Translations under genes and position numbers: made by a program
In this document: piece by piece, positions 1-10,499 of the stretch
Layout: each line of letters starts with the position of its first letter
How positions within the stretch are numbered: the stretch's first letter is position 1
The notes under the pieces: generated by a model
Databases searched by the model: none
Told to the model about the DNA's origin: nothing
The model's input: the letters and a program-made list of their open reading frames with translations, nothing else
NCBI GenBank assembly: GCA_036245805.1
Contig: BTRK01000006.1
Location: forward strand, 38,134,901 to 38,198,900
From: Pristionchus mayeri
Lineage: Eukaryota; Nematoda; Chromadorea; Rhabditida; Neodiplogasteridae
Length of the DNA stretch: 64,000 nucleotides
Direction of reading: 5' to 3'

Positions 1-3000
1 CGTCTTCCTCGTCCCGGAGTCCCTCAGAGTACATTTCCCGGCCTGCGAGCTTGAGCAGATGCCCCTTCGGGTACTGAACGGAAAGTTTCGCTACCGAAAT
101 CCTTCCACTCCAGGAAACAATACGATGGGTGTAATTAGCAACTCCATAATCGAAGTAGAGTATCTATATAAAGTTTACCTTATCGAGGATGCTCCTCTCC
201 TTCTTCCTCAGAGGAGGGTTCTTTGGAGGAGGGTTCTTCTTCGGGAGAAGGTTAATCTTCTGAGGAGGGTTAATCTTCTGAGGGGGGCCCACTCGCCAGA
301 TCTCCAGCGTGTCAATCTTGAAGTTTGCCTCACCTCCAAAATATCGATACATATTAAACATTATGATCCATGATCGATAATTTATTGCATAGCAAATAGT
401 AGCAACTAATTAAAAGTAACCCCTTATTTTGCCTTCCTCTCATCGTCACTTGGATGTAAGGTATACCAAATGAGTTGCTCACCGGCTAGATCACACTTCT
501 CGAAGCTGCTCGAATGCGGAGTCGTCATTCCCTTCCCGTATTCCTCACAAATGAAGAAGGGCCAACAGATGTTCGAACCATACACTTTCGATCAATATAT
601 CACGCCTCTCACGAGAGAACCGAGCTGAATTCCCCATTCTTGGGAATGGAGGAAAAAGCGTCAAATGTGTTCAAACCGGTTTTGGGCATCGTGAGTCATG
701 CCAGACCACCCCGCAAAGTCTCATTGTGCACACTTCATTTTGGGGCTCCCTACACCGGGCATGATCTCGGCAGTTCTCACTTTGAGAGCTCGTAACCCGG
801 TTAGAGTGAAAGATAGAGCAAAATTGACCTCTGAGGTACCCCCACTCATTTTTCAATCTCTATCGATCTATCTAGGTCATATTCTCTGAAAGTTATTTTG
901 AACAGTGCTACAGTGTTGGCTCCTTTTCTCGAAATTGTAGGCAAAGGCGCAACTAAAATTTGCATAGTTTGTGCAGTTTGTCGAGGGCTATCGAATGAGT
1001 GGCTTGTCATGAAAATACCTGGGGGAGAACATGAGTTATGCCACTTTTACTTTCCAGGATCATTTGAATTTATTTTTCAACATGAAAATGATAATAAACC
1101 AGATCATTCTTGGCGAAGAGGGCAATGAGAGCGGTCTGAATTCATTATCTTATGGAGTAAAATTGTTTCAAATGATCCTGGAAAGTAAAAGTGGCATAAC
1201 TCATGTTCTCCCCCAGGTATTTTCATGACAAGCCACTCATTCGATAGCCCTCGACAAACTGCACAAACTATGCAAATTTTAGCTGCGCCTTTGCCTACAA
1301 TTTCGAGAAAAGGAGCCAACACTGTAGCACTGTTTAAAATAACTTTCAGAGAATATGACCTAGATAGATCGATAGAGATTGAAAAATGAGTGGCGGTCCC
1401 TCAGAGGTCAATTTTGCTCTATCTTTCACTCTAACCGGGTTACGAGCTCTCAAAGTGAGAACTGCCGAGATCATGCCCGGTGTAGGGAGCCCCAAAATGA
1501 AGTGTGCACAATGAGACTTCGCGGGGTGGTCTGGCATGACTCATGATGCCCAAAACCGGTTTGAACACATTTGACGCCTTTTCCTCCATTCCCTGGTTCA
1601 GCTCGATTCTCTCGTGAGAGGCGTGATATTTGCAGTACTCCTCACACAGTCCCTCTCCTCACCAGTCCTCTGGGCTGAACCTCTGGCTGGATGTTGATAT
1701 AGCAGTACGTCTCTCTCAATCCCGTGGGTTCGTATACACGGATCTCTGGCGCGAGAGAGAAGAGGAAGCAGAGAGGGTCCTCCAGGTATGTGTGATCAAC
1801 GTGGAACCCTGAGAGAGCCAACCATAGAAATCTGAAGGACACTCCAAAGAATCAGCATTCAAATCCTTGAAATAGTATTCGAAAAAAAGAAATATAAATA
1901 AAGATCAAAGACCACAACTGACCATTGGATGCGTAACATCCGAAGACGCGGTTCTTCGTCGTCTTCACAACGACGAAGCACGGGCCCTAAATAGATTTCT
2001 CTTATTGGAAAATTGTTGTTGTCTTTTTAGGTATGTTTCACGTGCACTAAATGTGGACTACATCGCGTACACGAAACATATCTGAAGATATAAAAGTCTT
2101 CTAACAAGACAATCCTTGCTCAGAATAATGCAGATCACCGTAGCCCTTCCTCTGCTACCGTACTTCTCCCATTGTGTTGCCGTACCTCTCCATCAACTAG
2201 GTATGTCAGCAGGGAGAATGATCCATGCCAATCGGAGGAGAAGAGAAGGTCCCAGGTTTGACGATACTCGACGGGGATGTGAGCACGAAGGACTACTTGA
2301 GCTGCTCTGGAAGGGAAATGAATCAGAGAGACGAATGGAAGGGGAATAATTTTTTATATTATTACCCCGGTCAGTCTGGGTTCTCAAGTGTGTGGCGAGC
2401 GGTTGAGTGCGATTTCGTCTCTCCGTCTCCGGTTCCGCCCGCCCGGATTCCCTCTCCCAGACGCGTTGGCACGCGGGAGTTGTACGCCGCCACGATGGGT
2501 CGCCACTTCTACATCGGCACCATCAACGCCAGGACGCTCGGCCCAAGGGAGAAGCAGTCGGAGATGGAACTCGCCCTCGACAAGATCAAGTGGGACGTGG
2601 TTGCAGTGCAGGAAGCCAGGATTGTGGGTTGTGCCTCGTTCAATCTTACATCCTCAGGCACTGTAGTCTACCACTCGGGCGGGCCCACTGCTTCCCATGG
2701 CGTGGCATTTTTGCTTCGACCGCAACTCGCGCGCGGAGCTGTGTTCAATGGCCTCTCCCCTCGTTTGGCCACTCTGCTCCTTCCCGACCTACGGCTCTTC
2801 CTGGTCTGCGCTTACGCCCCTACGTCTTCCTACGATGACGACGCGTATGAAGACTTCCTAGACCAGGTTGAGACCGCCCTGCGGAGTGCCCCAAAAGGCC
2901 ATATGCCAGTTCTGGTTGGTGACTTCAACTGTCGAGTGGCGAGGGAACCTGGCAATGAAAGATTTGTCGGTAACTTTGCCTCTCCCACACCGAACTCACG

Positions 3001-6000
3001 CGGACGCTGCTTCACTGAGCTCTGCGTGAGGAACAGACTGCGCATCCTGAACACGTTCCCCAAGAGACGGCACGGTCGAATCTGGACCTGGCGATCCCCA
3101 AACGGCTCCGCATTCCACCAAATTGACTACGTTGCAGCGCCCGCCACAGCGAGAGTAGTCAACTGTGGAGTCTTTTCTGCCTCGCCTTGTCAGGGAGGGA
3201 GAGGCACATCCGAACAAGGCGATGGTCGGAGTCAAACTCAAACCGACTCAAACCGGTCGGAGTCAAACTCAAACTGGTCGGTTTGAGTTTGACTCCGACC
3301 ATCGCCTTGTTCGGATGTGCCTCTCCCTCCCTGACAAGGCGAGGCAGAAAAGATGCAGGGAGCGGCTAGATTTCGATCGAACCGCTTTTACTGTCAACGC
3401 AAACCTTCTCGCGTCACTGCCCCTTGCCCGCCCCAGTTCTGCCGCCGACGCCTATACTACGGTAAAGGCTTTCACGGAGACCGCGGCAACGAACTGCTGG
3501 AGGAAGCGCCAATCCCCTTCTTGGATCTCGAGTGGAACGCGGAAGCTCCTAGCGATGCGCCATGAATTGCAATCCAACTCCCAACAAGCTGTCGCCTACT
3601 CAGCTGCCTGCAAAGCTGCCCGGACGAGTTTCGTCGATGACATCAGGAAGCGAAAGGAGGCGCAAGCACGGCAAGCAGCAACCATGGGAAGGAGCATCGT
3701 GAAGAGCATGCTGAGTCTGCAAACCTCAAAGAAGCGCCTTCTAGTTCCCGACCCTGTAACTGGTGCTCTCTCTCAAGCAGCTACCAAGACAGTGGTCCAG
3801 AGCTTCTTTGACGGTCTCTACACCCCTGCAGTTCCGTGTCCACTCCCAGTCCCTCCTCAGCCTCTGGATCCCCTTCCTCCCTTCCTACCCGATGAGGTCA
3901 GCAAAGCGATGTCCCAACTCAAGTGTGGTCACTCACCCGGTTCGGATGGCATTCTCCCTGATATGCTATACCACTCTCGAAACCACCTTGCTCCCGTTAT
4001 CGCTGATCTACTCAACTATCTGGTAGATGGAGAGGCTGTTCCAAGCGACCTGACCGAAGCAATTGTCACTCTTCTGCACAAGAAAGGAGACCCTACCAAC
4101 ATTGGGAACTTCCGTCCCATCTCCCTCCTCACCGTTTCCCTGAAGACAATGACCAAAGTCATTCTTCAGAGACTCGAAACTGTGCTTGAAGAAACAGAGT
4201 CCTCGACCCAAACCGGCTTCCGGCGCGGCTACAGTACTCTCGACAACCTGCATGCCATCAAGCAGGTCGCTGAAAGAACCTCCGAGTACGGTATCCCAAT
4301 CTACTTGGCGTTCGTCGACTTCAAGAAGGCGTTCGACTGTGTGGAGTGGAATGCCTGCTGGCAAGCCCTCTTCTCGTTCGGAGCCCATCCCTCCCTCGTC
4401 CACATGTTGCGCCGTCTCTACGAGTCCTCCTCTACACTCATTCGAGTTAATGAGGAGCTCGTTCCTGTGACTGTGCGTCGAGGAGTCCGCCAAGGGGATA
4501 CCCTCTCCCCTCGTCTCTTCAACGCAGTGCTACGATCAGCCATGGACAACATTGACTGGGAGTCAGATGGAATTAGAATCGACGGAAGGAACCTTTGCCA
4601 CTTGGAGTATGCCGATGACGTGGCTCTCGTTGCCAAATCTCGACCCGAGCTGGAACGAATGCTGAAGAAGCTGATGGACGCGTGCAGCCGAGTTGGTCTC
4701 GAAGTGAATGCAAGCAAGACCAACCTCCTCACCTCCTGCACCTCTACCCGCAATCCAATAATCATCGGCAATCTGCGATTCGAATTCGTCGATAGCGCCA
4801 CCTATCTCGGAGGAAGAATAGCTCTTCCCTTGGATCATTCCGACGAAATAGAACACCGGATTCGATTAGGGTGGCTGGCCTGGAGTAAGCTCTCGCACCT
4901 CCTATCTTCTCGAATTCTGTCCATCAAGATCAGGAGGAGAGTCTTCGAGAGCTGCATCACGGCTACAGTTCTCTATGGGTGTGAAGTATGGGCTCTGAGA
5001 TCTAGCGAGAAGGAGAGGCTGAGAGTCACCCAGAGGAAGATGGAAAGAAAGATGCTTGGAGTCACGCTAAGGGACAGATGGAGGAATGACCGCGTGAGAG
5101 GGATTACCAAGCTGAGAGACTGGAATGAGGAAGGATTGAAACGAAAAGCGCGCTGGGCCCTCAAGATCAGAAGAATGGGAGTGGAACAGTGGAGCCGTGC
5201 GACAACTGTCTGGACTCCATTCAATAGGACTCGTCCCCCCGGAAAGCCTCGCGCGCGATGGAGAGACGACCTATCCCGAGCTATTGGCAGCCATTGGTGG
5301 AGTGCAACTTATGAAGACTACCGACCTATCATCTTCTGAGCGTTTCCGCCTGATAAGATAAATTGATTGATTGATTGATTGATTACCCCGTATTCTTTGC
5401 ATACAAATAACGAAATTCTAAACGGGATTTTGCGAACTTCAGGAGGGGTCACATGGTCTCCTCTCTCGGCATCCATCAAGAGTCGTGAGAGTCATCAAGA
5501 GACAACATCCATCAAGAGTCGTAAGAGTAATCAAGTCATCAAGAGAATGCAATCAAGAGACAACTCATGTATACACTCGTAGGCACTTCGATATTTGGCC
5601 CACCCCTGCCCTTCCTCCCTTGGCCCACTCATTTCAAGGTACTTGACCCTGATTTTCGGTCACTCAGCCCCTCTACGATGGGGAGGAATGAGAAATTATT
5701 AGGATGGGGTGGGGTGGGGTGGGGCCATTATTGAGGAAGAGCAGAGTCGTAAATGGTCGATTGGCAGGAGACAGAAAGAGGGTCGAAAGACAGTCAGATC
5801 ACGAGATCTTCCCGACGGCCACTTTTATGAATCCACTTTGATTGTTTTCATGGACAGTTTCCTATCAGTGCAATGATTACAGTACTCGAACACCTCGAGA
5901 GAAGCGACGTTTTCCCGTTGAGAATGGCTATAGGCGGTGTGCTCTCCATCTCCAGCAGCTCCTTGAAGGGCAGGCGCACCAATTCCGCTGCCAACCTGAA

Positions 6001-6808
6001 GAAGCTGCGCAAAACGCTCGTAACGCGACACGTCTGCGACGCGACAAGCAACGCGTCCATTAGTCACGATTTTTCTCGAATCATTTCACTCTATTGCTCG
6101 AGGTTCCACACGTTCCGATTGGCCAGGCCCCTTATAGAGAATGCGGAGACCTTAAGTCTAGGCTATCGTACTTCTACAGCACCTGTTGGCAGTGAGCAGA
6201 TTGGTGAGGTTGGAGTATTCGTGGGCCCCGAGGACGGAGAGTAGAGCAGCTGCGTCTTCGGAAGACAACGAGAGAAGATGACGAGAGCAGGTCACCAGAG
6301 CCTCCCGCCACTACAAGTCCTTGTGATCTACTGTATTTTCATGAGATCGACAATTCAGTCTACAGTATTCCGTAAATCGTGATCTTCCTTCCCGAACCGG
6401 ACTACCGTAATCTACCTTGTCTCCGAATAGGTTTATGAGTTCATCGGCCTGCTCGGAGGCGATTCCCTCCAGCAGATTAGCTTGTTGCACAAGGAGGGAG
6501 AATGGGAGCTGGCCCTTGATCGATCCTTCCTTCCTGCAAGTATACCATCTCAACTGCTCAGAATGCTATACTGATCTACCTGGCGAGATTCTCGAAAGCC
6601 ACCTTCGCATATTCTCCCCAGTACGGAAGAATGCTCTGGAAGGGTTGGAATTGAGTGGATGATAGATGCATTGCCTCACCGATACATCTGTAACAGAGAA
6701 GGTAGTGGACGTAGTGTGCTTCTTCAGATTATTCTGAAGGGTCATGATCTGATCATCGTTGAGACTGCGGAAATTCTCCTTCTTAGCGTGAGAATTGTTG
6801 GCTCCCAT
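1..6808 (-). CDS. eak-7: eak-7/mEAK7-like TLDc-domain protein, 3' end off window
   Basis: Exons on the minus strand: 6680-6808, 6580-6635, 6416-6533, 6183-6310, 5894-5995, 2186-2306, 1923-1986, 1663-1808, about 483-543, 179-333 and 1-73 (continues past the left edge). Junctions are GT..AG and phases agree, giving about 385 codons. The N-terminus MGANNSHAKK fits N-myristoylation, as in EAK-7/mEAK7. The TLDc domain is spread over exons 6-10: LLFSSDWHGSF, GPCFVVV, VFGCYASN, CFLFSLAPEIRVYEPTG and FKIDTLEIW match the family in order, and the tail (SILDK, then MYSEGLRDEED) matches the mEAK7 C-terminus. EAK-7 is a lysosome/membrane-associated regulator in insulin/FoxO and alternative TOR signalling (family knowledge). 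Exon 10 has a lineage-specific Pro/Lys repeat after the TLDc core. The start of exon 9 is uncertain: the acceptor at 543 would omit about 15 residues of the usual TLDc core. Foldback and LINE elements lie in its introns. Confidence 0.8.
598..1628. mobile_element. Long-palindrome foldback element, family FB1 copy 1
   Basis: Two near-perfect inverted arms of about 500 bp meet near 1110-1140. The same translated 63-residue frame appears at 698-889 (plus) and 1346-1537 (minus). The ends read TATCACGCCTCTCACGAGAG and its complement. It is 1031 bp long and has no transposase frame. It sits in the intron between eak-7 exons 8 and 9, which without it would be very short. Confidence 0.85.
2495..3286 (+). 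CDS. RTE endonuclease domain (front part of the split ORF)
   Basis: From the methionine at 2495 the frame shows AP-endonuclease motifs in order: TINARTL, VAVQEAR, VGDFNCRV and the HQIDYV block. The last catalytic motif, SDHRLV, is absent from this frame. It appears at the start of the next frame, after the inverted duplication at 3172-3352. The frame stops just inside that palindrome, so the original single polyprotein has been cut here. The open frame continues upstream of 2495 into host DNA, but the element boundary at 2370 argues against an earlier start. Confidence 0.8.
   Translation: MGRHFYIGTINARTLGPREKQSEMELALDKIKWDVVAVQEARIVGCASFNLTSSGTVVYHSGGPTASHGVAFLLRPQLARGAVFNGLSPRLATLLLPDLRLFLVCAYAPTSSYDDDAYEDFLDQVETALRSAPKGHMPVLVGDFNCRVAREPGNERFVGNFASPTPNSRGRCFTELCVRNRLRILNTFPKRRHGRIWTWRSPNGSAFHQIDYVAAPATARVVNCGVFSASPCQGGRGTSEQGDGRSQTQTDSNRSESNSNWSV
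3165..5339 (+). CDS. RTE reverse transcriptase (back part of the split ORF)
   Basis: The frame begins inside the palindrome, regains SDHRLV (end of the endonuclease), then runs through a linker and a full reverse transcriptase: the RPISLL block, AFVDFKKAFD, GVRQGDTLSP, the catalytic LEYADDVALVA and the YLGG thumb motif. About 80 C-terminal residues are basic. No stop interrupts the RT, so the palindrome and its +1 frame change are the only visible lesion. Confidence 0.85.
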   Translation: MESFLPRLVREGEAHPNKAMVGVKLKPTQTGRSQTQTGRFEFDSDHRLVRMCLSLPDKARQKRCRERLDFDRTAFTVNANLLASLPLARPSSAADAYTTVKAFTETAATNCWRKRQSPSWISSGTRKLLAMRHELQSNSQQAVAYSAACKAARTSFVDDIRKRKEAQARQAATMGRSIVKSMLSLQTSKKRLLVPDPVTGALSQAATKTVVQSFFDGLYTPAVPCPLPVPPQPLDPLPPFLPDEVSKAMSQLKCGHSPGSDGILPDMLYHSRNHLAPVIADLLNYLVDGEAVPSDLTEAIVTLLHKKGDPTNIGNFRPISLLTVSLKTMTKVILQRLETVLEETESSTQTGFRRGYSTLDNLHAIKQVAERTSEYGIPIYLAFVDFKKAFDCVEWNACWQALFSFGAHPSLVHMLRRLYESSSTLIRVNEELVPVTVRRGVRQGDTLSPRLFNAVLRSAMDNIDWESDGIRIDGRNLCHLEYADDVALVAKSRPELERMLKKLMDACSRVGLEVNASKTNLLTSCTSTRNPIIIGNLRFEFVDSATYLGGRIALPLDHSDEIEHRIRLGWLAWSKLSHLLSSRILSIKIRRRVFESCITATVLYGCEVWALRSSEKERLRVTQRKMERKMLGVTLRDRWRNDRVRGITKLRDWNEEGLKRKARWALKIRRMGVEQWSRATTVWTPFNRTRPPGKPRARWRDDLSRAIGSHWWSATYEDYRPIIF
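3172..3352. repeat. Perfect 75-bp inverted duplication inside the LINE ORF
   Basis: Left arm 3172-3246 is the exact reverse complement of 3278-3352. The 31-bp spacer holds a further partial copy of the arm end (ggtcggagtcaaactcaaac). It separates the IDYV and SDHR motifs of the endonuclease. Confidence 0.9.
5391..5893. other. Remainder of eak-7 intron 5, simple repeats
   Basis: I see no coding exon here. It holds several copies of catcaagagtcgt-like words (about 5465-5560) and a short (TGGGG)n run near 5703-5725. Confidence 0.6.
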
Positions 6809-6883
6809 CTTGGAATATTGAAACCTGTGTTTTGACGGGTTAGGATGGACGGATGTGGTGGACAGAGAAAAGTCACTGGATGA

Positions 6884-7915
6884 TATCACGCCTCTCACGA
6901 GAGAATCGAGCTAGAATCGTCATTCTTCGGAATGGAACGAAAATCGTCAAATGTGTTCTACCCGTGTTTGGTCATCCTGAGGCATGCCTAATTGACCCCC
7001 CAAACCTCATTGTGCATACTTCATTTTCCGGCTCCCTACATCATGCCATATCTCGGTATCACTCACTTTATGAGCTCGTATCGCGCATATATTTGGAGAT
7101 AGAGCAAATATGACCTCTGAGTGGCTCCCACTCATTTTTCGAGCTCTATCGATCGATATAGTTCATTTTGTCTGAAAGTTGATTTTAACGATGGTACATA
7201 TCATGTCAATTTTCTCAAAAGTGTATGTAAAGAAGCAGCTGGTTTTTCCACATATTGTAGAGTTTTCCCAGCGCTATCGAATGAGTGGTTTGTTTCAAAA
7301 ATACGGGTACTAGGGTTAGAATTAAGGCCTTTTTACCTTTTCCGTCAATTTGAAGTTATTTTTCAACAGTAAAGTTGGGTGAGACACGATCATTCTTGGC
7401 TGAACGAGTTGTGAGAGCGGTCTGTAGCGCATTGTATGATGAAGAAAAATAGATTCAAATGATATGAAATCGAAAAAAGGCCTTAACTCTAACCCTAGTA
7501 CCCGTATTTTTGGAACAAACCACTTATTCGATAGCTCAGGAAAAACCACACAACCGATGGGAAAATTTGCTGCTTCTTTACCTACACTTTTGAGAAAATT
7601 ATCCTACTGTGTGCAATTGTTAAAATCGACTTTCAGACAAAATGAGCTACATAGATCGATAGAGCTCGAAAAATGAGTGGGGGTCACTCAGAGGGCTATT
7701 TTCGCATATCTTTCACGAAAGGTGCGAAATGAGCCCTCAAAGAAGGAGGTGCCGAGATCCGATCCGATGCAGGGACCTCCAAAGTGAAGTCTGCACAATG
7801 AGACTTTGGGGGATTGTTAGACATGCCTCAGGATGTCCAAATCCGGTTAGAACTCATTTCATGATTTTCCCTCCATTCCCTGGCTCAGCTCGATTCTCTC
7901 GTGAGAGGCGTGATA
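6884..7915. mobile_element. Foldback element, family FB1 copy 2
   Basis: It has the same TATCACGCCTCTCACGAGAG ends and nearly the same length (1032 bp) as the copy at 598-1628, with inverted arms meeting near 7400. It lies 75 bp upstream of the eak-7 start codon, so it may overlap the promoter. The arms have drifted more than in copy 1. Confidence 0.8.
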
Positions 7916-8246
7916 TTAGTGATGATATACAAGGGGCGGAGTATCATCTTGCTCTCATTGACGTACATAAGAGAGTCTTCTATCAACAAGCCTGTCTACC
8001 ACTTCCGAAAGACTCGATCGATTAAATTGCTAGAGAGTACATTGATATCCGAGTAGAGATAGTGCCTAGAGATCTCATGAGACTACGCAATGAAAGGTAT
8101 ACATATAATCTAATGTTGCTATAGAGTGGAGTTTGAATGAGAAATGTCGAAGAGAAGAGGGGATAAAAAGTGATAGAAGACGTGACTGGCTGTTATGGAG
8201 ACGGTGAGGAAGTTCGTGAGGGGATTAAAGAGAGGAAAAGCCTTGT
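7916..8246. other. Unassigned stretch
   Basis: I see no convincing exon, RNA gene or repeat structure between the two palindromic elements. Confidence 0.5.
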
Positions 8247-9071
8247 CGAGGAGAATCATTTCGATGTTGACGACAAATCTGTAGAAAAACAATAAAATGC
8301 CGTAATTTACAAAAAAAATCTTTTTAGGGGTTGAAAAATGCATAAAAATGCATGTCCTGAAAAAAATTACCACTTTTACCTGTGAGTTTATTTCAGATTC
8401 GAATTCTACGTCCTTTTTTACCCCGGGAAGAGTTGGTCTCGTAAAAATTGCGAGCACACTTTTTTTGCTTTTTTGCTGTTTACCTGCCGGATCTCGTGTT
8501 TTTTGAGACAAGTTTATAATATTTTTGATTGTAGAAATTGTTTTCTACCAGTAATTGCCTCCAAATTTGGTACAGAAGTCATACTGGACCATTCACACGT
8601 GTCCAAATGCAAAATATGCAAAATTGGAAAAATTTTGAAATTTCGATTTTTTCGGTCGAAATGGTCGAAAAAATCGAAATTTCAAAAATTTTCCAATTTT
8701 GTATATTTTGAATTTGGACACGTGTGAATGCCCCAGTATGAATACTGTACCAAATTTGGAGGCAATTGGTGGCAGCAAACAGTATCTACAATCAAAAATA
8801 TTATGAACATCTCAAAAAACATGAGATCCGGCATGTAAACAGAAAAAAAGCAAAAAAAATGTGCTCGCAATTTTTACGAGACCAACTCTTCCCGGGGTAT
8901 AAAATGACGTAGAATTCGAATCTGAAATAATCTCACAGGTAAAAGCGATAGTTTTTTTCAGGACATGCATTTGAATGCATTTTTTCGACCCCTAACAACA
9001 TTTTTTTGTAAATTACGGCATTTTATTGTTTTTCTATAGATTTGTCGTCAACATCGAAATGATTCTCCTCG
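8247..9071. mobile_element. AT-rich long palindrome (foldback/MITE-like), family FB2
   Basis: The arms run 8247-~8655 and ~8665-9071 as near-perfect reverse complements. The outer words are cgaggagaatcatttcgatg and its complement. There is no transposase frame. It can fold into a hairpin of about 400 bp. Confidence 0.8.
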
Positions 9072-10499
9072 ATGAGGCGGTCATTTTGCTTTTTTGAGCG
9101 ACTTTTTCACGCAACTTTGAAGGAACATATGATTTTTTGAATTTTCGAAATTTCCAGAGCCGGATTTTAGGCAGTTTTGAATTTACGGCTCCACCGACTT
9201 AACTGAAAGTTACTAGGCCTCAGGCACACCAACCACCAAAAGGGCATTTCAGATTGAAGCACTAAACAGTTTGTCAAAGGGTGGTATCGATTTCATGCAA
9301 TCTCTCAGAAGACCTCTGTTAAGATATTCTCTCTTGATTATCGAGCAGTGAAGAAAGCGAGAGAGAAGAGATGGAAGACGATTGCGAGAAGAGAGCAGAT
9401 GAAGGGAAGAGAAGAGAAGAAGGAGATGGAGGGAACTACCGAGATCACTCCATTGGATCCAACTCCCACCCAAACAACGAGCGATCTAAATCACGCAGTC
9501 CAATTTCCGTCGAAGAAGAAAAGGAGAAAATGGACCGCAACGAAATCTGAGGAGACCGAGCTGCAGAATACTTCCACAGAAGCACCAATTAACGACGAGA
9601 AAAAAGACACAGATGAAGGACCAACTGTGGAAGATCTGAAATGGATTGATACTTCCAAAGTAAATTCTAAGAAGAAAAGGAGAGAATGGACCACAGCGAA
9701 ATCTGAGGAGACCGAGTTGCAGAAGACTTCTACAGATGCACCCACGAACGAAGAGACTACAGAAATCAACGAGCTGCGGATAAGCTGAATGTGATTGCCA
9801 TTACCGAAGGACCAACTCAGAAACATGAAGAAAAAGTTGGAGTGAAGCCCGTGAAAACAATACCGAAGAAGAAGAAGAATACAATTAACAGCCGAGACAT
9901 CTACACTAATTCTTCAATTGCGAATTCGACGAAGTCTGATAAAATGAAGGAGAAAGATGGGGAGACGTGCAAGATTACTCTTCTCGATGAGCATTCGGAT
10001 GAAATCGATCGTCTATTCCACGAAGAGAAGATCGAGTGCAAGGAAGGAGAGAATTGGGCAGACGCAGAAGGAGGAAGAGTGAGAGTGAAGAGGTGAGAAG
10101 AGAAGAGGAGAAGGAGGGGAGAAGACACTTCAGAAAAGGAGCCACTTGCTATGGACAGGAGATCATCCGAGTGAATGATGAGCAGAATAAGGTGGGATCA
10201 GCGAGAAAATTGATGAATGATTTGGATTCAGAGAGGGCCGCGTGTCGAGTTAATTGATGGTGACGAATTGAAGAGTGAGAGCACATTCTTCAATTGTATT
10301 CACGAGAAGGAGAAATGGTCAGTGAATCTCAATTGACTACTCTCTATAATTTGACTACAGGGAAGGAATTTTGTGGACTGTGATAAAGAAAGAGAAGAGG
10401 TTGGAAGAACTAAGGAAATTGCGAGATCCAAATGGAGTTTCTATAGTGGTCATGTCATTCGATTCGATGAGCCATGCTACATTCAGGTGAACTATCGTA

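Larger units (their letters stand above)
2370..5381 (+). mobile_element. RTE-type non-LTR retrotransposon, complete with 9-bp target duplication
   Basis: The element is flanked by attaccccg at 2361-2369 and 5382-5390. It encodes an apurinic-type endonuclease followed by a reverse transcriptase and ends in TTGA tandem repeats (5363-5384), the short-repeat tail typical of the RTE clade. It lies in the eak-7 intron between exons 5 and 6, in the opposite orientation to the gene, about 60 bp from exon 6. Confidence 0.9.

Noticed and set aside
4008..4493. 161-codon minus-strand frame
   Set aside because: It is antisense to the LINE reverse transcriptase, a shadow of codon use in the real frame.
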